This document shows, piece after piece, positions 16,122 to 23,792 of a stretch of DNA of 36,186 nt; position 1 is the first letter of the stretch, and the number at the start of each line of letters is the position of its first letter. The notes under the pieces were generated by a model that was not told the DNA's origin, made no database searches, and saw only the letters and a program-made list of their open reading frames with translations. The translations under genes were made by a program, and so were the position numbers. This DNA comes from Labilithrix sp. (GTDB lineage: Bacteria; Myxococcota_A; Polyangia; Polyangiales; Polyangiaceae): the NCBI GenBank assembly GCA_028287065.1, contig JAQBQJ010000444.1, forward strand, positions 1 through 36,186, read 5' to 3'.

Positions 16122-16205
16122 GAGAAGTCGAAGAGAAGCGCGAAAGCGCGGAGGGGGGATTTCATGGAGATCTCTCCGCGCTTTCGCGCTTTTCTCGGAC
16201 TTCTC
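16122..16205. repeat. Long imperfect inverted repeat, 32-base arms
   Basis: Bases 16122-16153 and 16174-16205 are reverse complements at 29 of 32 positions, around a 20-base loop (16154-16173). The inner 18 pairs, including a GCGCGAAAGCGC self-complementary core, are perfect. A GAGCGA tandem runs just before it (16106-16121). No T-run follows, and the arms are far longer than a terminator needs. It could be a mobile palindromic repeat that also separates the two genes. Confidence 0.75.
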
Positions 16206-16214
16206 GGGACCGGC

Positions 16215-16220
16215 TATGAT
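16215..16220 (+). promoter_or_regulatory. -10-like hexamer TATGAT, six bases before ATG
   Basis: TATGAT (five of six consensus positions) is followed by six bases and ATG 16227. It lies directly downstream of the 16122-16205 hairpin. A leaderless start is inferred; the ATG has no ribosome site in front of it. Confidence 0.45.
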
Positions 16221-16226
16221 CGCACC

Positions 16227-18041
16227 ATGGGGAAGATGCACGCATCTGCTTGGGCGCTTCCGATCGCTGCCACCGTGATGATTGGAGCGGGTGCGTTCCT
16301 CGCGTGCGGAGGGAGCGACGACGCTGCCGGAGATGGCGCGAGCTCCGGCAACGACGGATCGTCCGGCGGGAACGGCGGGAACGAGGGTGGGACCGTGCTC
16401 GAGGACGGCGCCGTTGCCGAGACACCCGCGTGCAAGGGCGAGAGCGGCACGGCCGCCGTGCAGCAGCCCACCTTCGTGCGCAACGTGAAGACCGGCGAGA
16501 CCGGCTGGTATGCCGCGCCCGCGGTCGTCGACCTCGACGGCGACGGCAAGATGGAGATCGTCGCGGCGCTCTACAGCACGTTCGTCTTCGACGCGCAGGG
16601 CAAGCAGCTCGGAGCCAAGGGGACCGCCACGAACGGGCGCGTGTATGCGCCGCACGTCGTCGCCGATCTCGATGCCGACGGCACGATGGAGATCGTCGTC
16701 GGCGGAAACGCCGGCACCGTTGCCGCGTACGAGTGGAAAGGCGGCGCGCTCGCAGTCAAGGCAGGCTGGCCGGCGAGCACGGCGAGCGGCGGTCAGATGC
16801 CCGAGGCGCGCGGCATGGCTGCTGCCGATCTCGACGGCGACGGCAAGCTCGAGGTCGTCGTCACCACCACGAACACGTCACCCACCGGCTCGCAGGTGTT
16901 CGTGTTCTCCGCGGACGGCAAGCTGTTCGCGCCCGGCGGCAACGCGAACGCGTGGCCTCGTTACAACGGCGCGACGGGCCCTGGCGGCGACAAGGACTTC
17001 AACGGCTACGGGAATCACGGCTACGGCTGCTACGGCGAGAACGTCGGCATCGGCAACATCGACGACGACAAGCAGCTCGAGATCCTCGTCACGTACGACA
17101 ACCACCAGATCAACGCGTTCAAGCCGGACGGCACCTCGGTGCTCGCCTCGAGCTGGTACACGAACCCGCAGAACGCGTTCCTCGGCCAGCGTATGGGCTG
17201 GGGTCAGTTCATCCGCTGGGCCGACTTCAAGGTCGACGAGGATCACTACCACCTGCACGCCGGCGACTTCCCCGACGTGAAGCAGACCATGTGGCTCCAG
17301 TTCACGGCCTCGCCGCCGAACATCGTCGACATCGACGGCGACGGAAAGAACGAGGTCGTCGCGATCCCGAACGCCGAGATGAAGGAGCCCTACGAGACGC
17401 AGGCCTACGCGTTCGTCGTGCTCGAAGGCGCGCACGGCGACGGCTCGCGGTCCGCGCGACGGAAGGCGGGCTTCGAGACGTTGCCGATGAGCGACAAGCC
17501 CGCGGTCCGCGCGGACGACGATTACTACCCGCCGAGCGGCATCCCCGCGCCGACCACCGTGAACATCGTCGGCGATGCGCGCCCGGAGATCGTCGCGCCG
17601 ATCAACGACGGCTACATCTATGCGATCGGTCCCGACGGCGCGCGGCTATGGCGCTACGACTTCGCGCAGGGCAGGGCGAAGACGTTCGCGTCCGAGGTCG
17701 TCGTCGCGGACCTCAACAAGGACGGCGCGCCGGAGCTCGTCTTCGGCACGTACTCCCTCGAGACGAACGGCGGTCACATCGTGGTGCTCGCGAACACCGG
17801 CAAGCTGCTGTTCGACGTGGCATTGCCCAATCAAGGCATGAACGGCAACGGCATCGGCGTGCCCTCGGCACCGACCATCGCCGACCTCGACGGCGACGGC
17901 CAGCTCGACATCCTCGTGCAGACGTTCGAGCACGGCATCGACGTGTTCACGGTGCCCGGCTCGGGCAAGGCGTGCACGCCGTGGCCGAATTCACGCGGAA
18001 ATCTGCTGCGCAACGGCATGGGCCCGAGCACCGCGAAATAG
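16227..18041 (+). CDS. FG-GAP/VCBS-repeat lipoprotein
   Basis: 604 residues from ATG 16227. A signal peptide ends in a lipobox at AFLAC (Cys27), followed by a Gly/Ser/Asn-rich linker. The body is a series of FG-GAP-like units, each with a Ca-binding loop of the DxDxDG type: VVDLDGDGKMEIV, VADLDADGTMEIV, AADLDGDGKLEVV, IGNIDDDKQLEIL, IVDIDGDGKNEVV, VADLNKDGAPELV and IADLDGDGQLDIL. These would build a beta-propeller resembling integrin-alpha or rhamnogalacturonan-lyase-like folds. Myxobacterial genomes contain many such surface lipoproteins, and their ligands are mostly unknown. It ends three bases from the convergent pyroglutamyl-peptidase-like gene. Confidence 0.88.
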   Translation: MGKMHASAWALPIAATVMIGAGAFLACGGSDDAAGDGASSGNDGSSGGNGGNEGGTVLEDGAVAETPACKGESGTAAVQQPTFVRNVKTGETGWYAAPAVVDLDGDGKMEIVAALYSTFVFDAQGKQLGAKGTATNGRVYAPHVVADLDADGTMEIVVGGNAGTVAAYEWKGGALAVKAGWPASTASGGQMPEARGMAAADLDGDGKLEVVVTTTNTSPTGSQVFVFSADGKLFAPGGNANAWPRYNGATGPGGDKDFNGYGNHGYGCYGENVGIGNIDDDKQLEILVTYDNHQINAFKPDGTSVLASSWYTNPQNAFLGQRMGWGQFIRWADFKVDEDHYHLHAGDFPDVKQTMWLQFTASPPNIVDIDGDGKNEVVAIPNAEMKEPYETQAYAFVVLEGAHGDGSRSARRKAGFETLPMSDKPAVRADDDYYPPSGIPAPTTVNIVGDARPEIVAPINDGYIYAIGPDGARLWRYDFAQGRAKTFASEVVVADLNKDGAPELVFGTYSLETNGGHIVVLANTGKLLFDVALPNQGMNGNGIGVPSAPTIADLDGDGQLDILVQTFEHGIDVFTVPGSGKACTPWPNSRGNLLRNGMGPSTAK

Positions 18042-18044
18042 CGA

Positions 18045-19190
18045 TCAGAAGAAGGCGCCGCCTTGGAGGAGCGGATCGGCGAGCGTGTTGTCGCCCGGCG
18101 TCGGCGCGTCGCCATGGGCCATGGCGGTGAGCTGCGCGTCGAGGATCGCTCGCATCACCTCGGCGCCCGCGGCGTGGTGCTTCGTCGCCATCTCGGACGG
18201 CCAGTGGACGAACACGCGCGGCACGGCGCGGAGATCGGCGTTCATCGCGATCTTCACCTCGTTGATCGCGCCACGGACTGCGGGGCTCGCCTTCAAGAGC
18301 CGCACCTGCTTTCGCGGGTGGCTCATGAGGTAACCGGTGACGTACGTGACGTTGTTGCACAGGTACGTGTTGCTGTTTCGCGGAAAGCCCGCGAGCTTCA
18401 CGCCTTCGAGCAGATCGCCGAGGCGCGTGTCCTGATCCATGTCGGCCGCGTGCCGCGCGATCGTCGTTCTGGCCGCGCTCTCGACGGCGCGCCACGACAG
18501 CAGATTGGCACGCGCGTCTTCCTCGCGCGGCGCGGTCTCGACGATCTTCGCGTACGCATCGGTGCCGGAGACGGCGGGACGGAGCTGGTTCGAGCCGTCG
18601 TCGAGCGGCGCGGCGCGGTTCGTCGCGCCGAGCTCCACCCATAGCGGCTGCCTCGCGCCCGCGACGCCGTTCATCATGACGAAGCTCGGCGCGAACGCAT
18701 CCATCTCCTTCGCGATCAGGATTGCCGCGAGGTCCCAGTACACGGGGAGGATCATCGCGCACACGTCGACCGCGCCTGCGCCCGGCAGGATGATGGTGCT
18801 GGTCGCGACGCTGAGCTGCGGTGCCGGAGCGTCGACCGCGCCGGCGGGCGGCGACACCGTCTCGGGATAACGAGCGGCGGGGACGACCGTGCTGACGATG
18901 CGACCCGTCGCGTTGTCGTTGATGCTCATGAACCGACCGAAGCCGGTGAGCAAGACGCGCGGACGTGTGCTCGCCGGCGATGCGGGCGTGCAGCGCGGCG
19001 TGTAGCTCGTGGCGAAGGCGACGTTCGCGTCGTACTGCCTCCGAGCGGCGGGCGTGCGGGTGTCCACCTTGACCTCGTTCTCGTCCCCGGCGACCGGCTC
19101 CTCGTCGCCGTCCGTCGCCTCCGTGGCGCACGCGCCGAGCGAGATCGTAGACGCCGCGAGCAGCGCGAAGAGGACCTTGCGAGCGAGCAT
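18045..19190 (-). CDS. Pyroglutamyl-peptidase-I-like (family C15) lipoprotein
   Basis: 381 residues from ATG 19190. The signal peptide ends in a lipobox-like LGAC (Cys21). After an acidic linker comes a C15-type domain: VLLTGFGRF (79-87) at the first strand, then Glu186 in VELGATNR, Cys278 in NTYLCNNVTYVTG and His329 in RVFVHWPSE. These match the Glu-Cys-His triad positions of pyrrolidone-carboxylate peptidase. Known Pcp enzymes are about 215 residues, cytoplasmic and unanchored, so an exported lipid-anchored form with a longer insert is unusual. A ribosome site (GGAG) lies upstream of ATG 19190, so the in-frame extension to 19262 is not needed. Activity on pyroglutamyl peptides is inferred. 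Confidence 0.78.
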   Translation of the reverse strand: MLARKVLFALLAASTISLGACATEATDGDEEPVAGDENEVKVDTRTPAARRQYDANVAFATSYTPRCTPASPASTRPRVLLTGFGRFMSINDNATGRIVSTVVPAARYPETVSPPAGAVDAPAPQLSVATSTIILPGAGAVDVCAMILPVYWDLAAILIAKEMDAFAPSFVMMNGVAGARQPLWVELGATNRAAPLDDGSNQLRPAVSGTDAYAKIVETAPREEDARANLLSWRAVESAARTTIARHAADMDQDTRLGDLLEGVKLAGFPRNSNTYLCNNVTYVTGYLMSHPRKQVRLLKASPAVRGAINEVKIAMNADLRAVPRVFVHWPSEMATKHHAAGAEVMRAILDAQLTAMAHGDAPTPGDNTLADPLLQGGAFF

Positions 19191-19352
19191 CGAGGAGCTC
19201 CGCTGCAAGAGGTACACCGATGTAGGCAAAGGTCGTCCTCCTCGCAAGACCCCTAGAATCAAGCCTCGCGACCGCGCCGGCCGAGAGGCGAGGGGAGGGC
19301 GCCGGCGCGCGCTTGGATCGTGGTCGATCCACCTGGCGGAGCGCGCAAGAGA

Positions 19353-19495
19353 TTTACACGGAAGCTCGGAAGCTCGGAGAGATGTTCAGGTCTCCGACCT
19401 GCGGCCTCGGTCCGAGACCTCCGAAGTCTCGCGTGGACGCGGCAGGTCGCAGACAAGAAATCCTTCTCCTCCGAGCTTCCGAGCTTTCGTGTAAA
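19353..19495. repeat. 143-base nested palindrome in a divergent intergenic region
   Basis: The 339 bases between starts at 19190 and 19530 hold no gene. Outer arms 19353-19380 and 19468-19495 are complementary at 26 of 28 positions and each contains a GAAGCTCGGA-type word in tandem. Inner segments pair as well: GTCTCCGACCTGC near 19390-19402 with GCAGGTCGCAGAC near 19443-19455 (12 of 13), and a near-palindrome CTCGGTCCGAG at about 19406-19416. A run of six A follows on the + strand. The long nested pairing fits a mobile palindromic repeat or a structured RNA better than a terminator. The right end could supply promoter sequence for 19530. Confidence 0.7.
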
Positions 19496-19529
19496 AAATC
19501 CTGGTGTGTCGCTTGCAGCTCGCGACCGC

Positions 19530-20477
19530 ATGGCGCGACGCAAGAACGCGGTCCGACTCGAGCGCGAAATCGACGCCTTCGGCGATCCGCATGCGGTCTG
19601 TCTCTCCAACGACGAGGTCGAGCTGATCGCCTCGACGAGCTACGGACCGCGCGTGCTCGCGTATCGTCAACGCGGCCTGGCCAACGTGTTCGGCTTCCTC
19701 GGTCCGAGGGAGCAAGCGAAGTCGACGCCCTTCGGTGAGCCTTGGCACATCTATGGCGGGCATCGCTTGTGGCACGCACCGGAGGATCCCGTGCGGAGCT
19801 ACATCCCGGACAACGGCCCGATCGAAGCCACGTTCGACGAGACGACGCTCGTGCTCTCGCAGCCCGTCGAGCGCGTCACGTCGCTCGTGAAGGAGCTCCG
19901 CCTCACGCTCGCGCAGGAGGGAAGCGCCGTGCGCGTCGAGCATCGCATCACCAACACGAGCGCCGAGAGCGTACGGCTCGCGGTCTGGGCGCTCAGCGTC
20001 ATGGCCGCGGGTGGCCAGGCGATCTTCCCGAACCCCACGTTCGTGCCGTTCCCGGAGGGCCTCTTGCCCGCGAGTCGCCTCGTCCTCTGGCCCTACACGC
20101 GGCTGTCCGACGCTCGCTTTCGATTCGGTGCAGTCTACACGCGCCTGCGGCAGGATCCGGGCGCGTCGACCCCGCAGAAGCTCGGGCTGCTCGACGAGGA
20201 GCACGGGTGGGCGGCCTATGCGCTCGGCGACGTCCTGTTCGTGAAGCGTTACACACCGGCGACGTCGCAGATGCCGCTCGTCGATCTCGGATGCAACGTC
20301 GAGACGTTCACGAACGCGCAGTTCCTCGAGCTCGAGACCCTCGGCGCCGAGACGCGGCTCGCTCCCGGCGAGACGGCGACGCACGAGGAGACCTGGCAGC
20401 TCGCGCAGGGCGTCTCGGTTCCCGACGACGACGAGCAGGCGACGCACGTGCTCGGTCCGCTCGTCGCGCGCGCGTAG
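19530..20477 (+). CDS. Aldose-epimerase/DUF4380-like carbohydrate-binding-fold protein
   Basis: 315 residues from ATG 19530. Predicted all-beta, without signal peptide or TM helix. Segments such as VELIASTSYGPRVLAYRQRG (30-49), PWHIYGGHRLWHAPED (71-86) and TLVLSQPVERVTSLVKELRLTL fit the galactose-mutarotase-like supersandwich, most like DUF4380-type members. His78 and His82 in the GGHRLWHAPE segment could serve a mutarotase-like active site, though this is not established for the group. The gene lies beside the galactose operon (its 3' end is 13 bases from the convergent last gene), so a role in sugar anomer interconversion is attractive but only inferred. No ribosome site is obvious; the ATG follows the palindromic repeat by 34 bases. 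Confidence 0.7.
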   Translation: MARRKNAVRLEREIDAFGDPHAVCLSNDEVELIASTSYGPRVLAYRQRGLANVFGFLGPREQAKSTPFGEPWHIYGGHRLWHAPEDPVRSYIPDNGPIEATFDETTLVLSQPVERVTSLVKELRLTLAQEGSAVRVEHRITNTSAESVRLAVWALSVMAAGGQAIFPNPTFVPFPEGLLPASRLVLWPYTRLSDARFRFGAVYTRLRQDPGASTPQKLGLLDEEHGWAAYALGDVLFVKRYTPATSQMPLVDLGCNVETFTNAQFLELETLGAETRLAPGETATHEETWQLAQGVSVPDDDEQATHVLGPLVARA

Positions 20478-20490
20478 TGGCCGGACGACG

Positions 20491-22701
20491 TCATGCGGTC
20501 TCCAGCAGATCGCCGCCCACGTCGTTCTCCGAGCTCTCGACGAAGCGGCGCAGTGCATCGTCGAGCGAAGGCAGGACGATGCCGCGCTCGCTCGACAGCG
20601 CGCTATACGCCGGACGCGGAGCCTCGAGCGCGAGGTCTGCGGTCGTGCAGGCGACCAGGGTATCGATCGAAACGCCTGCGGCTTCGGCGGCGCGCCCCGC
20701 GAGGTCCGCCCACGACACGGCGCCGCCGTTGGCGACGTGCCAGAGCCCAGACGCGTCGTCGACGAGAAGCGTCATGACGGCATGCGCCAGATCGGGGACG
20801 TACGTCGGCGACACCACCTGATCCGTCGGCGCGAGCACCGTCCGCCGATCGCGGAGCTTCGCCAGCGCGGTGCGCACGAAGTTCCACTCGTCCCACGGTC
20901 CGAAGAACGCGCTCGTTCGGACGACGAGGGCGCGCGGATGGAGCTGCGCGACGATCCGCTCCGCGAGCGCCTTCGACATGCCGTACACGCCGAGTGGAGC
21001 GACGGGATCGCTCTCCACGTACGGCGCCCCCTTCACCCCGTCGAAGACGAGGTCCGACGAGAACGTCGCGAAACGCGCTCCATACGCGCTGCATGCGCGC
21101 GCGAGCGCGGCGACGACGAGCCCGTTCTCCCGGAAGCAGCGGTCGCGGTCGCGCTCGGCCGCGTCGACCCGCACATACCCTGCGGCGTTCACCACCGCCC
21201 ACGGACGGACCGCTCGGATCGCAGCCTCCGCGGCCTCGCCGTCGGCGGCGTCGAGGTCAGCGCGTGACATCGCGACGACCGGCATCCCGCGGTCGGCACA
21301 GATGCGCGCGAACGCGCGGCCGAGCGTACCGGCTGCGCCCGCGATCATCACCGGCGGCAGCGTCTTTGCAGGGCCGATGCTGCGCGGGCACGCGGTGCGT
21401 CCAGGCGTGCTCGCGGGCGGATAGAGAAGACGGCCTTCGCTCGTCCACCATCCCCGTGCGTCGATCATCGGGTGCGTGCTCGAACCCGTGCGCGCGAGCT
21501 CCTCCGCGACATGGGCGAGAGCGGTGGGACGCACGCAGCTCCCGCGAACGTCGAAGAGACCGGGCTCGTAGTGACCGCGCTGCTGCACGAGCAAGCTGTC
21601 CCAGTCACACGCCCCGAACACCGACCACGCCGTGACCGCGTGCACGTCGATGCCGTCCGCGCGCGCCGCTTCGGCGGCGACCCACGCGTCTGCGAGCCAT
21701 CGGATCTGCTCTTCCGGGCTGCAGCCGATGTGCACCTCGGTGAACGCCAGCGGCAGCCGATAGCGATCCCACATCTGGTCGAGGACGCCGCGATGACCGA
21801 CGATGCCCTCGCCCCGCACGCGCACCGCCTCGACGTCGGCGTAGCTCTCGATGCCATTTCCGCCTCGTACGACCGGCGGGTACTTGTGGACGTGCTCGTC
21901 GAGGAAACGATCGCTCGTCACGTAGTAGTTGATGCCGACGACGTCGGGCGGACAGGGATCCTCGACGAACGAGTCGAGCTCGTCTTCCCTCGCGCCGCAC
22001 CCGACGAAGAACCCGCGCAACGCATGATCGCGGCCGAATCGCCCGGTCAACAGATCGAGGCTCGCGAAGCGACGCTCGTTCTCGAACGCGGCCTGATACG
22101 CGAGGCGCGGCGTGCTGAAGATCGTCGCGAAGTCCTCGGTCTGTACGAGCCGCGCGCCTGGGACGACCTCGCGGATCGCGCGCATCGCCGCGCGAGTCGC
22201 GCTGCACTCCACGAGGAGTGCGCGAACGAACGCAGCGTCGCTCCTCGCGTGGGGATACCAGTGCCCGTAGAGCGCACTGAAGCGTGCGGTCGTCAGCGGC
22301 TCGTTGATCGGCGTGAAGTCCTCGAGCCACGGGTAACGCTCCGCGACCGCGCGCGCGAATGCGGCGAGACCGCTCACGAACGAGTCGTCGAGCAGGCTCG
22401 TGCGCCGCGGCCCGCTTCCGTGGTGGACGAGACCGACGATGGGCCGCACGCCGAGCTCGCGAAGACGTGCGAGCCGCGCGTCCGCGAACGACCAGTCTGC
22501 GCTCGCGAGGCCGTCCGGCGCGGTCCGCTCCCACAACACGGGATAACGAACGGCTTCGACGCCGAGCCCCGCGATGAGGTCGAGGTCCTCGGGCCGCGAC
22601 TCGTGCCCCGTCGCGACGACCTGATCGACGTACGCATCTCCGATGCGCACGACGCTGCACTCGATGCCCGCCCACATCGAAAGCTCACGGATCTCCGTCA
22701 T
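20491..22701 (-). CDS. GH1-like glycosidase fused to an RmlD-like (dTDP-4-dehydrorhamnose reductase) domain
   Basis: 736 residues from ATG 22701, which overlaps the galK stop (ATGA). Residues about 8-430 form a GH1-type (beta/alpha)8 domain: ECSVVRIGD near the start, VRYPVLWERT (51-60), the acid/base motif PINEPLT (Glu135), GINYY (256-260) and a probable nucleophile in AFTEVHIG (Glu322). It is shorter than stand-alone GH1 enzymes. Residues about 451-725 form an extended SDR domain of the RmlD type: GAAGTLGRAF (455-464), the TFSSDLVFDG strand (546-555), YGMSKALAE (Tyr573, Lys577) and VRTSAFFG. A Pro-rich linker (428-450) joins them. Last gene of the galactose operon. Similar fusions annotated only as RmlD occur in other bacteria (from memory). 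The substrate is unknown. Confidence 0.88.
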   Translation of the reverse strand: MTEIRELSMWAGIECSVVRIGDAYVDQVVATGHESRPEDLDLIAGLGVEAVRYPVLWERTAPDGLASADWSFADARLARLRELGVRPIVGLVHHGSGPRRTSLLDDSFVSGLAAFARAVAERYPWLEDFTPINEPLTTARFSALYGHWYPHARSDAAFVRALLVECSATRAAMRAIREVVPGARLVQTEDFATIFSTPRLAYQAAFENERRFASLDLLTGRFGRDHALRGFFVGCGAREDELDSFVEDPCPPDVVGINYYVTSDRFLDEHVHKYPPVVRGGNGIESYADVEAVRVRGEGIVGHRGVLDQMWDRYRLPLAFTEVHIGCSPEEQIRWLADAWVAAEAARADGIDVHAVTAWSVFGACDWDSLLVQQRGHYEPGLFDVRGSCVRPTALAHVAEELARTGSSTHPMIDARGWWTSEGRLLYPPASTPGRTACPRSIGPAKTLPPVMIAGAAGTLGRAFARICADRGMPVVAMSRADLDAADGEAAEAAIRAVRPWAVVNAAGYVRVDAAERDRDRCFRENGLVVAALARACSAYGARFATFSSDLVFDGVKGAPYVESDPVAPLGVYGMSKALAERIVAQLHPRALVVRTSAFFGPWDEWNFVRTALAKLRDRRTVLAPTDQVVSPTYVPDLAHAVMTLLVDDASGLWHVANGGAVSWADLAGRAAEAAGVSIDTLVACTTADLALEAPRPAYSALSSERGIVLPSLDDALRRFVESSENDVGGDLLETA

Positions 22702-23792
22702 GCTTTTCCCTCCGGAACGAGGATGCGCGCGTGTCCCCGATGCCGCGACGAGTACGCGCGCGCGATGTCGTGCGCCGCTTCGCCGGCGCGTCCCTGACGC
22801 ACGAGCGCGACGATCGCGCCGCCGAACCCGCCGCCCGTCATGCGCGCGCCGAGGACGTCGGGGTGCGCCTGGGCGAGCGCCACGAGACGATCGACCCCCG
22901 GCACCGAGACCTCGAAGTCGTCGCGTAGCGAGGCATGCGAGGCATCGAAGAGGCGACCGACCCGCAACGGATCGTTCTCGCGCATCGCGAGCACCGCCTC
23001 GAGCACGCGCGCATTCTCGGTGACGACGTGCCTGGCGCGGCGATCGAGCGGCGCAGGCAACGATGCGGTACGCCCCACGTCGTCGACGTCGCGGAGCTCG
23101 CGCACGCCGAGCAGCTCGGCCGCACGCTCGCACTCCTTCCGCCTCGTCCGGTAGTCGCCCGCCGCATGATCGTGGGCGATTCCGGAGTCGAGCACCGCGA
23201 TCTCGACGTCGGTCGGGAGAGGCACACGTTCGTAGGCGAGCGAGCGGGTGTCGATGAAGAGCGCGTTCTTCGCGTCGGCCAGGCTCGACGCCATCTGGTC
23301 CATGATCCCCACCGGCGCGCCGACGAAGTCCGTCTCTGCGGCCCGTCCGATCTTGGCGAGCGCGACGTCCGCGAGATCGAGCACGAAGGCCTGTCGCAGG
23401 GCGCGGAGAAGACCGACCTCGAGCGCCGCGCTCGACGACAGCCCGCTGCCGACCGGGACGGCCGATTCGATCAGCGCGTCGAACCCGGCCGTGAGGTGGC
23501 CGGCGGCGCGCAGCGCCACGATCGTGCCTTGCACGTAGTCGATCCACGAGCCCTGCTTGCGCTCGTGCCCGAGCTCGAACGTGATCGGCTCTCGCTGCGC
23601 CACGTTCATGCTCATCGCTCGTACCCGGCCGTCGTTGCGATGCGCGAGGCTCACGGTCGTGCGCTGCGGTATCGCCATCGGCAGCACGAAGCCGCCGCTG
23701 TAGTCCGTGTGCTCGCCGATCAGGTTCACGCGCCCCGGCGCGTGAGCCACGACGTCCGGCGAGCGACCGAAGGCCTCCGCGAAGTCACTCAA
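22698..23792 (-). CDS. galK: Galactokinase
   Basis: 364 residues. Phosphorylates alpha-D-galactose with ATP in the Leloir pathway (cytoplasm). GHMP-kinase motifs are intact: the galactokinase signature GRVNLIGEHTDYSGG (20-34, with Arg21, Glu27 and Asp30 contacting galactose), the ATP loop PVGSGLSSSAALE (113-125), the catalytic Asp165 in GIMDQM and the C-terminal TGGGFGGAIVAL. Length is normal. The start is a TTG at 23792, inside the last codons of galT (8-base overlap); no ATG or GTG lies at the right place, and the SDF start fits the family's N-terminus. The stop overlaps the next gene's ATG. Fourth enzyme function in a galactose cluster with galE and galT. Confidence 0.95.
   Translation of the reverse strand: MSDFAEAFGRSPDVVAHAPGRVNLIGEHTDYSGGFVLPMAIPQRTTVSLAHRNDGRVRAMSMNVAQREPITFELGHERKQGSWIDYVQGTIVALRAAGHLTAGFDALIESAVPVGSGLSSSAALEVGLLRALRQAFVLDLADVALAKIGRAAETDFVGAPVGIMDQMASSLADAKNALFIDTRSLAYERVPLPTDVEIAVLDSGIAHDHAAGDYRTRRKECERAAELLGVRELRDVDDVGRTASLPAPLDRRARHVVTENARVLEAVLAMRENDPLRVGRLFDASHASLRDDFEVSVPGVDRLVALAQAHPDVLGARMTGGGFGGAIVALVRQGRAGEAAHDIARAYSSRHRGHARILVPEGKA

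Noticed and set aside
22702..23547. N-terminal extension of the GH1-RmlD protein across galK (to 1018 codons)
   Set aside because: The extension is Arg-rich and lies over an intact galactokinase in another frame; the ATG at 22701 has an ATGA overlap with galK and begins the conserved GH1 segment.
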